From Agriotes lineatus (taxonomy: Eukaryota; Arthropoda; Insecta; Coleoptera; Elateridae): a stretch of DNA of 64,000 bases. The stretch lies in the NCBI GenBank assembly GCA_940337035.1, contig OW679195.1:174006015-174070014 (forward strand). Direction: 5' to 3'. The translations under genes and the position numbers were made by a program. Positions 53,633-64,000 of the stretch are shown here, in pieces; within the stretch, counting starts at the first letter, position 1; the number at the start of each line of letters is the position of its first letter. Under the pieces are notes generated by a model. It was not told the origin of the DNA and searched no databases. It saw only the letters and a program-made list of their open reading frames with translations.

Positions 53633-56203
53633 CAGTGGTCGCCAACCTCTTCAATGTGTTGAGCTACTTGTTAATTTTGGAATAAACAGCGAGCTACCCA
53701 CACGGAAGCCACGTAACGCAACGTAAATGAAATAATCCACAGTTAATTTATCATTATATGTATTTATTTTACTATTTATTTAACTGGTAATACATAATAC
53801 ATAGGTACTAATAATAACTACATTCCTACCTACCAAACGAAGTTGTTTGAAAAATAAACACAAACTTTTATCCAGCCACAACGGCATGTCACGTAAGATT
53901 TAAAAATAGTTAATAATAACAACAAAAAAGTAACGCACTATCATGAACATAAACATTGAAAAATAAAAAAGCACGTTCAATGAGAAGGCTGACACTCAGA
54001 CTCATCGATAATTTTTTTAATGTTTGCAGTATAATTTGATACAGCCATTCGAATACAATTATCCAAAAGTTCATCTGTAAGTCGATTGCGATATTTGTTC
54101 TTAATAAACTTCATATTGGAAAAAGAAGATTCACACAAATAGGTTGAACTGAATAATGCTTTCACTTTCACGGCAACACGGCATAGAACTGAATATTTGT
54201 CTTTACTTACAATAGGCCAGATACATTTGGTACTTGAGACTAACGATTTTAAGGCTAAATCATTTTGAAAATCAATTACTTCCATTTCTGTTGCAGCGAT
54301 GTCTTCGCCAAAGTTCTGCATAACACAAGTTGCAAACTGTTGGATATCAATTTCCATAAAGGGTGAAACAACAAACTGCGCTACTAAAGCCATTTCGTTG
54401 AAATCCTTAAAACGATTTTTGAAGTTATTCTTCAGGGTAGAAACTATTTCTACATGATATTTGCTGTCATAGGGTTCTAATGGATTTTGAGATATTTTTT
54501 CTGAAAGAATAGGAAAATGCTTGGCATCGCTGTTAATTAGGTTTTGTTCCCAAAACTCCAGCTTTTTGATAAATGCTTTTATATCAGAAATCATTTCTGC
54601 TAGTTCTTTGTCTCTCCCCTGAAGCTGCAAATTAAGTTCGTTTAATTTCTCGGTAATGTCCACGAGAAAACCAAAATCTCTAAGCCAGATTGAATTTTCT
54701 AGTTCCGGAGTCGGTTCATCGCGTTTTTTGAAAAATTGAACTATGCCAGATAGGAGATCATTAAAACGTTTCAGCACCCGTCCTCTACTTAACCATCGGA
54801 CTTCAGAGTGAAGGAGTAGGTCCCCGTATTGACAGTCAACTTCATCGGCCAAGGTTTTGAATAATCTTCTTTGTAACGCTTGAGCTCTAATCTTGTTCAC
54901 AATTTTTACCACCAGTTTCATAACGTTGTTTAGTTTCAGGAAATTTCCACATAATGCTTCCTGATGGATAATGCAGTGGTAAGAGAGAAATTGCGGAAAA
55001 GTTTCATCTTTACGACATAACGCCACCAGACCCTTATCAAAACCCACCATAGCTGGAGCGCCATCGGTTGTCAAGCCTACCATTTTCGATATTGGAATTT
55101 TCTCGGAAGAAATAATATTTTTTAAATGAGAAAACAACTCCTGTCCAGTAGTGTGTCCTTTCAGTGGAATAAACTTCAAAAGATCTTCTTTAATCGTAAA
55201 ATCACTAAAAACCATCCTGACGAACACGGCCATCTGGACAGTGTCAACGACATCTGTTGATTCATCCAGTTGAAGTGAAAAATAAACACAGTTATCTAAG
55301 TCAGTTCTTAACTGTAAAAAAATATCATTGCTCATTACTTCTACACGTCTCATCACTGTATTAGCAGAAAGTTGCATAGATTTTATAGCTGAAACTATCT
55401 CGTCTTTGTTTCTAAAGTTGGCAAATAACGAGTCAGCAGCTTCTAAAAACGCCTGTTTTATCATTTCCCCGTCTTCATAAGGTTTCTTTTTTTGTGCAAT
55501 TATCTGGGACACACGGTACGATGCTTCAGTTGCAGCCTTATTTTTGTCGATTGTTCTTAAAAATATTGATTGTTGTCCAATTAACTGCTTTTTTAACTGT
55601 TTCAGTTTCTCCTTTCTGGCGGCAGAATGTAGTGGGAATGATTTTTCAAAATTAGAATGTACAGTTTTATGATGTCTCTCAATATTTCCTTTTTTAGCAA
55701 CGGAGACCGAAGTATTACATAACAAACACACATTTTTATCTTTAACTTCTGTAAAAAAGTATTGTTCTTCCCATTCCGAATGAAAGTGGTATGTCTTTAC
55801 CTTCTTACAACTGCTTGCCATAATATTATTTTTTGTTGTTCACTACTAACCCAACCGCTGGACGTTGGTTACGCGTTCAGTTTTAAACTAAGCGCAATGT
55901 CGCCGCGCCGTGCGTATTTATCCCGTTCAAAGCAATCCAGATCGTTCTCGAACACTAACGCACTGGTCCGGCTGGTCGGTTCTAGCCGATTCTAGCCGAT
56001 TCTAGCTTGATGGCGTCAGCGGCAGATCGCTCGCCGCAACGTTGCCGCTGTTTATGTTTAATATTATGACAATTAGATTTTTTTGTGGAATTTTAGGAAG
56101 CTTCTCTGATTTTGTATTTTTTAAATTAAAATCGTTGTGAGAGCTACCAGAATTGCCCCCGCGAGCTACCGGTAGCTCGCGATCGACAGGTTGGCGACCA
56201 CTG
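53633..56203 (-). mobile_element. Apparently complete hAT transposon, 2571 bp
   Basis: The TIRs are CAGTGGTCGCCAACCT at both ends with a perfect 8-bp duplication. Subterminal GAGCTAC motifs occur near both ends (two at 53660-53698; three or more, including an inverted pair, at 56140-56180), the usual layout of transposase binding sites. One intact 614-codon gene fills most of the element. Nothing essential appears to be missing, so it may be autonomous. Confidence 0.95.
53977..55821 (-). CDS. hAT transposase, intact (614 aa)
   Basis: The protein starts with a BED-like zinc finger (C32, C35, H50/H51, H55). The RNase-H-like core has the first acidic residue at D186 (LDESTD) and the second at D253 (TTDGAPAM). 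The hAT C-x2-H motif lies at C283/H286 and the conserved Trp at W343 (VRWLSRGR). E564 in CESSFSNMKFIKNKYRNRL is the third catalytic residue within the carboxy-terminal dimerisation region. It resembles the Charlie-like group that gave rise to vertebrate ZBED/SCAND3/GTF2IRD2-type proteins. It would cut and paste the element, acting in the nucleus. The ATG is the only upstream Met before stops. No frameshift or stop is seen. Confidence 0.93.
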   Translation of the reverse strand: MASSCKKVKTYHFHSEWEEQYFFTEVKDKNVCLLCNTSVSVAKKGNIERHHKTVHSNFEKSFPLHSAARKEKLKQLKKQLIGQQSIFLRTIDKNKAATEASYRVSQIIAQKKKPYEDGEMIKQAFLEAADSLFANFRNKDEIVSAIKSMQLSANTVMRRVEVMSNDIFLQLRTDLDNCVYFSLQLDESTDVVDTVQMAVFVRMVFSDFTIKEDLLKFIPLKGHTTGQELFSHLKNIISSEKIPISKMVGLTTDGAPAMVGFDKGLVALCRKDETFPQFLSYHCIIHQEALCGNFLKLNNVMKLVVKIVNKIRAQALQRRLFKTLADEVDCQYGDLLLHSEVRWLSRGRVLKRFNDLLSGIVQFFKKRDEPTPELENSIWLRDFGFLVDITEKLNELNLQLQGRDKELAEMISDIKAFIKKLEFWEQNLINSDAKHFPILSEKISQNPLEPYDSKYHVEIVSTLKNNFKNRFKDFNEMALVAQFVVSPFMEIDIQQFATCVMQNFGEDIAATEMEVIDFQNDLALKSLVSSTKCIWPIVSKDKYSVLCRVAVKVKALFSSTYLCESSFSNMKFIKNKYRNRLTDELLDNCIRMAVSNYTANIKKIIDESECQPSH

Positions 56204-56409
56204 CCCTAGACAGTGGAAAAAGTCCGCTAAAACACATTATAATAGACCACTGCCAAAAAATGACTTTCAGAGAACAGTAAAATTATTGGTCACATTTTAA
56301 AATAAACGCATTTACACGTGACGTGGCGTACCCTTAGAAACCAATAGTAACAATCAAATCCTCATGGAAAGGGGAATACCGCATTGCGCATTATAATAAA
56401 TTCACTGTA

Positions 56410-56699
56410 TAACAGCAATAAGATAACACGAACAAGAAAATAACACGTATTGCTTGAGTAAGAAAGAGATAAACATAGTATCAAATATTCGAGTAGGCCT
56501 GACATCTCTTTCTTACGCAAGCATTATATTTTGTTGTTCATTTTATCTCATTGCTGTTATATATAATTGTTGCCCCATCCGTATAAAAAATACATCAAAT
56601 CATTTTCTTCGACATTCAAGAGACTGCGTGCTATAGAATTTTCAATTTTCGTTGTAACAACAAAAGTGTCTTTGTCCGTTAAAGCCATAGCAAGAAACT
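56410..56699. other. Non-coding sequence with a small dyad
   Basis: AAGAAAGAGAT at 56459 is mirrored by ATCTCTTTCTTACGCAAGCA at about 56503, giving a hairpin with AATATAACAG-type outer arms. No gene. Confidence 0.45.
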
Positions 56700-57250
56700 A
56701 TGATATAAACTACATGGGTTCATGTTAGAAATGGCGCGGAAAGAAGAGATTCTAGAAAAGTTTCCAGAAGCCGTGTTCGGTGCAATCTCTAAAAAGGCGA
56801 TGCAACACTGTGAGAATTATAGAGGAATTGCACATCAAGACACAACGTATAAAATACTAACAAATATTTTAAAAGAAAGGATAAAATATGCAGTTAAAAG
56901 ATTATTGGTGATTAGCACTGTGGATTCAGGGGGAACAGATGAATCTCATACCAAATATTCGTCATGGATATGCCTATGATACTATAAATCGAAATAAACC
57001 ATTCCAAGCGCTGCATGACCTATCAACACCGCCTATATTGATTAGAATGGCATTCAGAGGATCAAAAAGTGAAGTTAAAGTGGGTGAAAGTCTGTCAAAA
57101 ACGATTATAGTCAATCGGGGTCTCACATAGGGGGATTCGTTATCAACTGGCGCTTTTAAATTGCTATATAGTAATATACATCGTAGACGCTCAATATACC
57201 ATCACAGACACCAGAAAGAAGAGAACATGTATTTGCACTATGTTTAATCT
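56700..57250 (+). pseudogene. Non-LTR retrotransposon RT relic 1
   Basis: Shifting frames give CENYRGIAHQDTTYKILTNI (the NYRGI block), a QCGFR-like HCGFRGNR with YQIFVMD, YDTINRNKPFQALHDLSTPP, SKSEVKVGESLSKTIIVNRG and a GDSLST-type motif. These are consecutive RT motifs of a LINE. The catalytic FADD block is not preserved here. Frameshifts occur near 56925 and 57130. Confidence 0.75.
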
Positions 57251-57889
57251 CAAATTAAACAGGTTTAAATTTCATTTCAAAATTTAAGAAATACAAACTA
57301 GCAGTGCAATTCATAAAAGTTCAATATGTTTAAAAATGCAAAATAGCAGCACATGCATTAGTTCATGAAAGTTTAATATGTCACAACTGCATGTTAGCAG
57401 AATCGCATGGCAGCCTTGCTTAATACATCCAACAACGAGCCAGTAATGCAAGTTCAATGTAACACAAGTGCATGTATCGCGAAACCGGCTTGCTTAAACG
57501 ATGGCTGTTGTTATAATTAATGATAACGACCTAGTAAAAATAAACACTTTGCACGTTGAAATAATACAATTTTTAGAACTAAGCGAAATGTATATATGTG
57601 TATATGTGTTTGATTCATCGAGGTGCTACCTTTCCAAGCCTAACATCTTGAAGTGTGAGGCGCACTTCAGGGTAGTTACCAAATTATAAAGTTCCTCTGA
57701 CTCCCATGACTACCCTTGCCTTAAAACACGGCTCGCAGTCTCAAACGTGTGCTCAGAATTAAAGGGACGAAACCAGCGCAAGTAACACAAACCTGTTTAG
57801 CCTCCAGGCAATTCTGGTCAACATGTAAAAGAGTTTCGATATCTGAAAATGAGAATTACAAACAAAAGCGGATATAGTTACGGAAACTA

Positions 57890-58255
57890 GTACTAGATTA
57901 ATGAGATATATGCGAGTGAGCTGTGGGTGCTAAAATTTTCCAAAAAGAATCGAAGTCAGCGAAAGAAAGATCTTAAGAAGAGTCTTCAAGGACAAAAAAT
58001 GGACAATGGTACAGGAGGTCAAATACAGAACTAGTGAAATGTATGAACAATCGAGTAATAGTGTCGGGAACAATACGATGGTTAGGCACGTACAAAGACT
58101 GCTCGATAGCCTAGTTACAAAAGTAGTGTTGAACTATGAAGGAGATTATGACCTCAACGAATTCAACGTTAGAAACTGGGAGATGGTGGCCAGCCACAGG
58201 AAGAACTTGAAATTGGCTATCGCCTCGGCCAGCAATTGCAGGAATCGTCCATAAA
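57890..58255 (+). pseudogene. LINE carboxy-terminal relic
   Basis: ELWVLKFSKKN, ERKILRR-like residues, FKDKKWTMVQEVKYRTSEMY and NVRNWEMVASHRKNLKLAIA follow the order of the conserved tail of R1/Jockey-type and similar LINE polyproteins. It may belong to the same insertion as relic 1, with intervening sequence lost. Confidence 0.6.
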
Positions 58256-60589
58256 AAGTAAAATTTTCGGCCTAGACACGTATATAACTATTTTTTAAAT
58301 GGTTACATAAATACTTCAGTTGTAAATTCACGTATGATTATTATTAATTGATTTTCCATCGAAATTGAAGAAAAATGTTGTAATTTGAAGTTTCATTTCA
58401 AAAGTAGAAGTAATGGTAGTAGTTGTAGGAAAAATATGAAATAAATAGAAGGAGAAATAGTAGTATAATAGCAATAACAGTCTTGACATATAAACACAAT
58501 GGCAATAGATAAAAAATATCATCGATTCAGTTGTCATGATTACAGAGGATGGACTTAAAGGTGGAAAATGACCTACCTATGCCCTTTTTCAATTCTCCTT
58601 TAAGTTATTTACAAAACGTTTCCATGTTCATGTAAAAATGATTCTTATTAAGTTTGATGATATCAAAACTCTGAATTGATACGAATCATCATCGACCTAA
58701 TCAAAATTGGATTTATAATAGTGTTCTTAATAGGAATATTTATTTTTAAACAATAATTTTTGCATATTTTATATAAAAGTGACAGTCAGGAAACTTTTAG
58801 GAAATCGATTCAGACATCAACATATGTTTCAGATTCAAGATTATGAATGTCTAAATTTGATCAAACATTGAGTAAAACATTTAGAAACATTGTACAATAA
58901 ATTTCAAAACGTATTCCAACAATAATGGATTAATTGTTTTAAAAATTGCACTTATACATTTATTATTGCAGTATTCTACATGCAATATAGAATTGAATAC
59001 TTTAGAAATTTTTACCTGGATCAATATCGCGTTGTTGATGTGATATTTAAGCAAGAACTTCTGGTTCATCTATCTATTAATCATAAACAGGAACTGTAGT
59101 GGTAGAGCTTGATCCTAATAAATGCGAACTATAAATCACCGTAAAAGCTGAATGCGATGACAGTTTGAATAACGCCCTTTGTGAAGCTATCAGCTTTGAC
59201 AGATTTCGTTGAAGCGAGATTTATGTCAGAAAGATTTTTTACAGATTAATATCTATTGCTAGACCTACAACTTTTTTTTGTTAACGCGGTATGAATGGCT
59301 TTCCATATTTTACATTATATCTAATTGGAACGGACGCTGTCCTCGACTCAGGGGATATAAATGACAACCCTGCTTGCAGCTTTCTTATTAAAACCTTTCA
59401 TCATTTTATCCTGCAATCTCAGACGGCTACTTTATTACCCCTATAAAAGCGAGACATTTTTCTAAGTTCATTTGGCCGTTTGGAATTCGAAGGAATGAGA
59501 AAAACACGAGCAACCTCCCTCATCTGCTTTTCCAGTTTACATTGTTCGACGTTGTTTGCTTACTCCAGAATTGAACATAATCGATATTCAATCAGTTGTC
59601 CCTTTTTATTGCCATTTGTATGCATAGCTGGCGCTGCTGTCGACTATTATTTTTCAGAGCACTGGAAGTTCCTGGCTGTTTGCTTTTAAAATTGTTATTT
59701 TGGGGAACCTGAGATAGTTCTCCTTGCGGGTCGATTAGATTAAGGCATAAAATTTTCAGCTTTGTGGCTGCCATGCGTTTCTGTTCCTCTTTATGGGCTT
59801 TGAGCTGCCTACGCTTCCTTCACGATATTATGGTCACGTTTGGGACAGATTTACAATTCTTCCGTGAGCAGTAACCTGTCACAACTGATCACTACTGCGA
59901 GATAGTAACGATTCGCTGAAAATGAATTTCTGTTCAACTGATTGAATCAATTTGTTCCCGTTTCTTTACATGGGAAGCACTTAAATCCGGGCGGAAAATT
60001 TTTGTTGACGTAAAGCGCCAACATTTTGTATATTAGAGAATTGTAGTTCCATTAATCATTAATTTTGTTATAGCTGCATTATGTCTGAAATTCTAAGCCG
60101 TTTGCATGGATTTGTTCTATAAATGCAATTCATGTTGAAGGTATATATTCTACTCCTAGGTGCGTTTCTGTTTTTAAATTAATGTTAATTTACATTCGAT
60201 ATAACACATAAATAAAAGGTCGATAATTCCTCAACATTCAGAAAGGGATACCGTAGGTCATATTTAAACTATAACAATGCCAAGGGGACATTTAGGATAC
60301 ACTATTTGGGTTTACATATTAACGGATATGGAAGATCTTTCATCGAAATATGAAGACGAATAGCTATAGCAAAGTGTCGATGGTCAAACTCAATAAGTTA
60401 TAAAGAGATCATAATATGCCATAGACATATATGTTGCAGCGACAGGAATTTTAAAAACAGAAGACAGGAAAAACTCGACGATTTTCAACCATCAGACGAA
60501 CTATAAATTGAAGACTAGAAGAAATGACGAAAATTTCGTAGTTCAAGGGAAGATAGAGACAGCACGTGTTTGAGGGAGTTTTTCAAAAC
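58256..60589. other. Non-coding sequence; possible TATA box at 59441
   Basis: No gene is supported. TATAAAAGC at 59441-59449 is a good TATA-box match, but no recognisable transcript or long frame follows (the 69-aa frame at 59480 has no motif). It may be chance. Confidence 0.4.
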
Positions 60590-61535
60590 ACTGGACCGGT
60601 CAAATTAAAAACTTCACTCCTGAAAGCCGTGAGAATCGCCACTTATCTAAGAAATATGGAGAAATACAACATATACGACGGCAACGTCTATTCGATTTCA
60701 GTTATGAACGTTTGTGGACTATGAAAAAGCATTTGACTTAATGCAAACTTAAATATGTTTACAAAGAAATAAGAAAAGCAAAAGTGGATTCAAGCTACAT
60801 GATTCTGATTAAACAGCGACTGTACAAGTGAAGATTGGTGAAGACATCCTCACTGAGAAAATTCCAATACAGAGAGATGTGAGGCACTATCGTGCCTAAA
60901 TTGTTTACCTTGACTACTGATGCGTTAAAACATCTACAAAGCGAGAAAAGGGTATAAAAGTAGATAGAAAATAGCTGAGTTATTTTAGATTTGGTGATGA
61001 CTTTGTGGTAATTAGCAGCAGCAGTAGAATATTCACACAATATATCAGACCGCAAATATCTCTAGAAGACTTAGACTAACCTCGGCAGCCTTTTCTAACT
61101 AAGCTAAACTATGTTTGGAGTAACACATGGCATGGCTGGTAACCTGAAGTGACGATTTTATTTCTGGGATGAAAACGGTAATATAGAGAGTAAAAATGCT
61201 AATATACTTAGGATGTGTTACAAAGCAATGGAGTAAGCGAGGTTGGGGACGACATACTGTAGGGAATGAAACAATTTGAGACAGAACCAACGTATTTTAG
61301 ATAACACTGTACAGCAATTCGCAAGACAAGTGGAGTTGGGCTGAGCATATAGCGTTAGAGGACACCGAATGGACCACAGTAATTGTGCAATGGGGACCAA
61401 CAGAAGGAGAAAGATATGGAAGACCTCAAATAAGATGATGGTATGATGACCTCGGTCCAATCGTGGCAAAACCTAATAGAGGCTCAGAAGTGTATGTAAA
61501 GATGCTGAAAGGAAGAATTATACTGCAATAATTGA
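60590..61535 (+). pseudogene. LINE RT relic 2
   Basis: Plus-strand fragments include EKAFDLM, IRKAKVDSSYMILIKQRLY, IGEDILTEKIPIQRDVRH, YFRFGDDFVVISSSS (the FADD catalytic block, here FGDD) and a tail WSWAEHIALEDTEWTTVIVQ with GRPQIRWYDDL. Stops are frequent, for example near 60738 and 60950. The three minus-strand frames here are shadows. Confidence 0.75.
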
Positions 61536-61829
61536 AGACATCATTGTCAATAATCTACTTTCTTTCCCTTTAGAGATTAGTAACTCTACCTAATTTCACT
61601 TTCACTAGTTCTACTAATACACTAATTCTTAGGCAAAGAGGTTAAAAGCAAGATGTTTCTAAAAGATACCCAGAATTCTAACACAAACTGATCTAATAGA
61701 ACTAAAGCAGAGGCATTTCAATAGTTCAAAAATTCAATTTCAGTATTCCTGTTCTGATAGTTGTAACTAGAAGCATCATGAGTATTACTTATTTTCTTAT
61801 TCTTTTTCGGTTACCAATTACGGTGGCGA

Positions 61830-62950
61830 GTTTCAGTCTCTGTTTGTAATACGCGCACTCACTATTCATCTCTACAAATTTTCTTCTATGCTCTTCTGTC
61901 ATTTGAGGGCTTCTTCGTTCCTAACCAACTTAAATTTAATACTCTTTTCAGTTCTTGGTTCCACGTCTTTATTGGTCGGCCCCGTGGTTTTCTGCTCGTT
62001 GGTCTCACGTCTCATATAGCCTTCAGCTCTCTCTAAGTACTGATTCTGTTTGGGTATTTTCTCTTTTAATGGTTATCATGTAGTCTTCTCCTTATTTCGG
62101 CACTTCTTATTCTATACCTATTAGTAACTCCTTCTATTCTGAGCACAAATTTCATTTTACTTGCTTAAAGTTTTTCTTGTTGCCTTTTTGTAAGGGTTTG
62201 TACTTCACTGTTATATGTTAGCGTCGGTACGTAGATATTATACCCGAAGTTTGGTTTGCTTAGTGGTTTGAATTTTACTGATTATTATTTTATTTATGAC
62301 ATGGTAGAGTCTGGCTGCTGGCACTTTGTACCTGCGTTAACAGCTCATTTTCCAGCTTGATGCTTATGTTTTTTTGGCTCCTTTCCTGCTGCAATTACCT
62401 CTGTTTTTGCTTTGTTGATAGACATATTTCTTGCTTCAAAGGCCCGATTCCAGATATTAAGATTTTCCTGTAATTCTTCTTCAGTTTCAACAATGATTGC
62501 CAGATCGTCTGCGTACACGAATGCTGAGGCCAAAACTGTTTCAATATTTATCTTTATCTTATTCCTGAATTCCTTTGCTATGTCATCCATTAGATTAATA
62601 AACAGTAGAGGGCTCAACACACCTTACCTCTTTTTCTGTTCTGAATTTTGCAGATTCCATATTTGCCGTTCTCATATAGTTCCAAAGTGTTTTAATATAC
62701 ACTTCTTATTGCACTTACTAGTGTGATGCTTACTTCTTTCTTCTTTAATAGCTCCAAAATATGTCGTCTTGGAATTGTATCGAAGGACTCTTCCAGGTCT
62801 ACGAAACCGAGAAATAATTCTTTGTTATGTCTTCATGATCTGCTTTAATCCAAAGATTGCATCGTTTGTACTTTTCCAGCTCTGAAGTCACTTTGAGAGT
62901 CTTCCATTTGTTGTTCAGTGACCTTTATCAGCCTTTACTCTAGTATTCTT
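61830..62950 (-). pseudogene. LINE RT relic 3, opposite strand
   Basis: On minus, QSDFRAGKVQTMQSL, FLGFVDLEESFDTIPRRHIL and MLSPLLFINLMDDIAKEF are followed by FVYADDLAIIVETEEELQEN, with the catalytic YADD intact, in a 91-codon open piece (62345-62620). Further downstream VYLPTLTYNSEVQTLTKRQQ, FVLRIEGVTNRYRI and RKPRGRPIKTWNQELKR give the carboxy tail. The relic is longer and better preserved than relics 1 and 2 and reads toward relic 2. Confidence 0.85.
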
Positions 62951-64000
62951 TCATGGTGTATTTATTACTTATGTACATAATTTAATTTTATCTAAATTTT
63001 ACGAGGAAGTACAATGGTTTTCATGTTTCTACGGAATTTGTAATAAATTATCTTTTTCTGTTTTCGGATAGAGATCTTACCGAGCCCGGCATATAAAAAC
63101 TGAACTTGAATATGTAGATAACCCCGAAGTTTATGCGGAGCTCATAAAAAATTATAAAGGCGAGGGTCCCTTTAGTTACATGGCTAGATTTGCTGAATAA
63201 TGATAAGATAAGCGCTTGTCATAACTGTTTATTACAGGCTATTTCATTATTGTTGCAGCTTGATCGTGACTTAAATAGTTGTATTTCTAAGATACACATC
63301 ACTTGATGTACAATTCTGTAATTTTGATCTTTGTTTATCAAAAAATATATTATTTTTTCAATTTATTTATAATAAAATGTAACTCTGATTCTGTTTTCCT
63401 GCAATTTTAATAAAAAAATAGATAGGTTCTTACACTACAGTTGCTGTGTTTCATAAAACAGTTCAAGAACGTTGTTAGGATGGCTCGCGATCAGTGCTAG
63501 GGTATTGCTAGGAACTGCTTTCATACAAATTGAAATGTGTAGAAAATTCTGTTTTGCTGCAAAGTTAACATGAGGTCAATTATATAAGAGAAAAAAGTTA
63601 GTACTTGTAAAATTCGTTACACTGCACCATATGGAAGTTTACCGAAAAAAAAACTTGGTTATATGTTTCTCATGTTGTTTGTTACTGCCAATTGCAAAGG
63701 CAATCTCAACTAATTACTTATATTTTCTTCTCCTGGTACCGAAGATCAATCCCAATTTCTGTGCACTGAAAGTGTAGAATAGAAAATGGTCTAGAGACGC
63801 TGTAGTAAAAGTAGTCATATTATATAAAAAAATTAAGTCGGTCATATAAAAGTATACAATTTTTTTTACGAAATGGTAGAAACTATCAAATATTTTCTTA
63901 AGACTCGTAAATTTTATTTCCGGGATCTGTACAAACGGACGTGTTACTTATAAAAATAGGTAAAACTGAAGATGTTCCTAAATTCATTCGCAAATCAGTT
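62951..64000. other. Non-coding AT-rich sequence
   Basis: No gene, tRNA or definable repeat was seen from here to the end of the window. Confidence 0.5.

Larger units (their letters stand above)
52370..56274 (+). mobile_element. Penelope-like element, 5'-truncated, with inverted terminal sequences
   Basis: A 14-bp target duplication CAGTAAAATTATTG flanks it (52356-52369 and 56275-56288). About 65 bp at the left (GTTTTATCGGACTTTTTCCA, CTGTCTAGGGTGTATACCAC, TTTCGGGAGTTTTGATCTAC) recur inverted at the right end, now split by the hAT insertion. Inverted partial terminal sequences are characteristic of Penelope-like elements. Without the hAT the element is about 1.3 kb and keeps only the end of RT plus the GIY-YIG domain. 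Confidence 0.9.
52160..56407. mobile_element. Family T MITE, copy C, carrying nested insertions
   Basis: TA flanks both ends (52158-52159 and 56408-56409). The left part 52160-52369 and right part 56275-56407 together match copy B: CAGGGAGTTTATTATAACGC, AATGCGTTTATTTTAAAATG, AAGACTTCAGTTTACAGC, then CATTTTAAAATAAACGCATT, GTACCCTTAGAAACCAATAG and ATTCACTGTA. The Penelope-like element occupies 52370-56274. Confidence 0.9.

Noticed and set aside
59441..59449. TATAAAAGC as a promoter of a gene starting near 59480
   Set aside because: The downstream frame is short, with no recognised product, start context or splice signal. A single TATA match in AT-rich DNA is weak.

Overview
The window looks like a stretch of an AT-rich arthropod genome, most likely an insect. 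The evidence is the eukaryotic tRNA genes with A/B boxes and Pol III T-runs, an env-bearing Ty3/Gypsy (errantivirus-type) retrotransposon with a tRNA-Ser primer site, a Penelope-like element with a GIY-YIG endonuclease, hAT, mariner, Tc1-like and pogo-like elements, and LINE fragments. I cannot name the species or order. Ordinary protein-coding content is nearly absent. The only good candidate for a host protein is one isolated GC-rich exon-like block at about 33.87-34.06 kb.

Layout. 1-4.2 kb: non-coding, with one copy of a dispersed repeat (here R1). 4.2-5.7 kb: three tRNA-His(GTG) genes in a segmental duplication. 6.37-6.9 kb: a GC-rich 30-bp minisatellite. 9.8-15.3 kb: palindromic foldback repeats (family F), a second R1 copy split by a MITE, and two copies of a TA-flanked TIR element (family T), one of them split by an IS630/mariner-type element. 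20.57-28.9 kb: a second foldback copy split by a 5.73-kb errantivirus-type element with two identical 211-bp LTRs and by a TIR element that itself carries a hAT MITE. 29.18-32.53 kb: a TIR-flanked element encoding a decayed protein with a CXC (tesmin/TSO1-like) domain and a PIN/FEN-nuclease-like motif. 34.77-41.13 kb: a very large inverted repeat with a tRNA-Lys(CTT) gene at its inner edge. One arm is interrupted by a hAT element that contains a decayed mariner. 43.28-49.9 kb: a palindromic MITE, pogo/jerky-like and Tc1-like transposase relics, and a cluster of perfect short palindromes. 50.8-56.4 kb: R1 copy 3, then a three-level nest: family-T MITE, containing a Penelope-like element, containing a hAT element with an intact 614-aa transposase. 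56.7-63 kb: LINE reverse-transcriptase relics on both strands.

Reading across the window: insertions can be ordered in time from target-site duplications. The youngest are the errantivirus-type copy (identical LTRs, CGAG duplication) and the intact hAT at 53.6 kb (perfect CCCTAGAC duplication). The errantivirus-type copy keeps open env and integrase frames. It has lost gag and protease, has frameshifts in reverse transcriptase and carries a palindromic insertion in pol, so its last move probably relied on proteins from another copy. The most unusual items are the CXC/PIN-like TIR element, the giant tRNA-Lys palindrome and the 49.46-kb palindrome cluster. All family assignments come from reading motifs by eye; no search was run.
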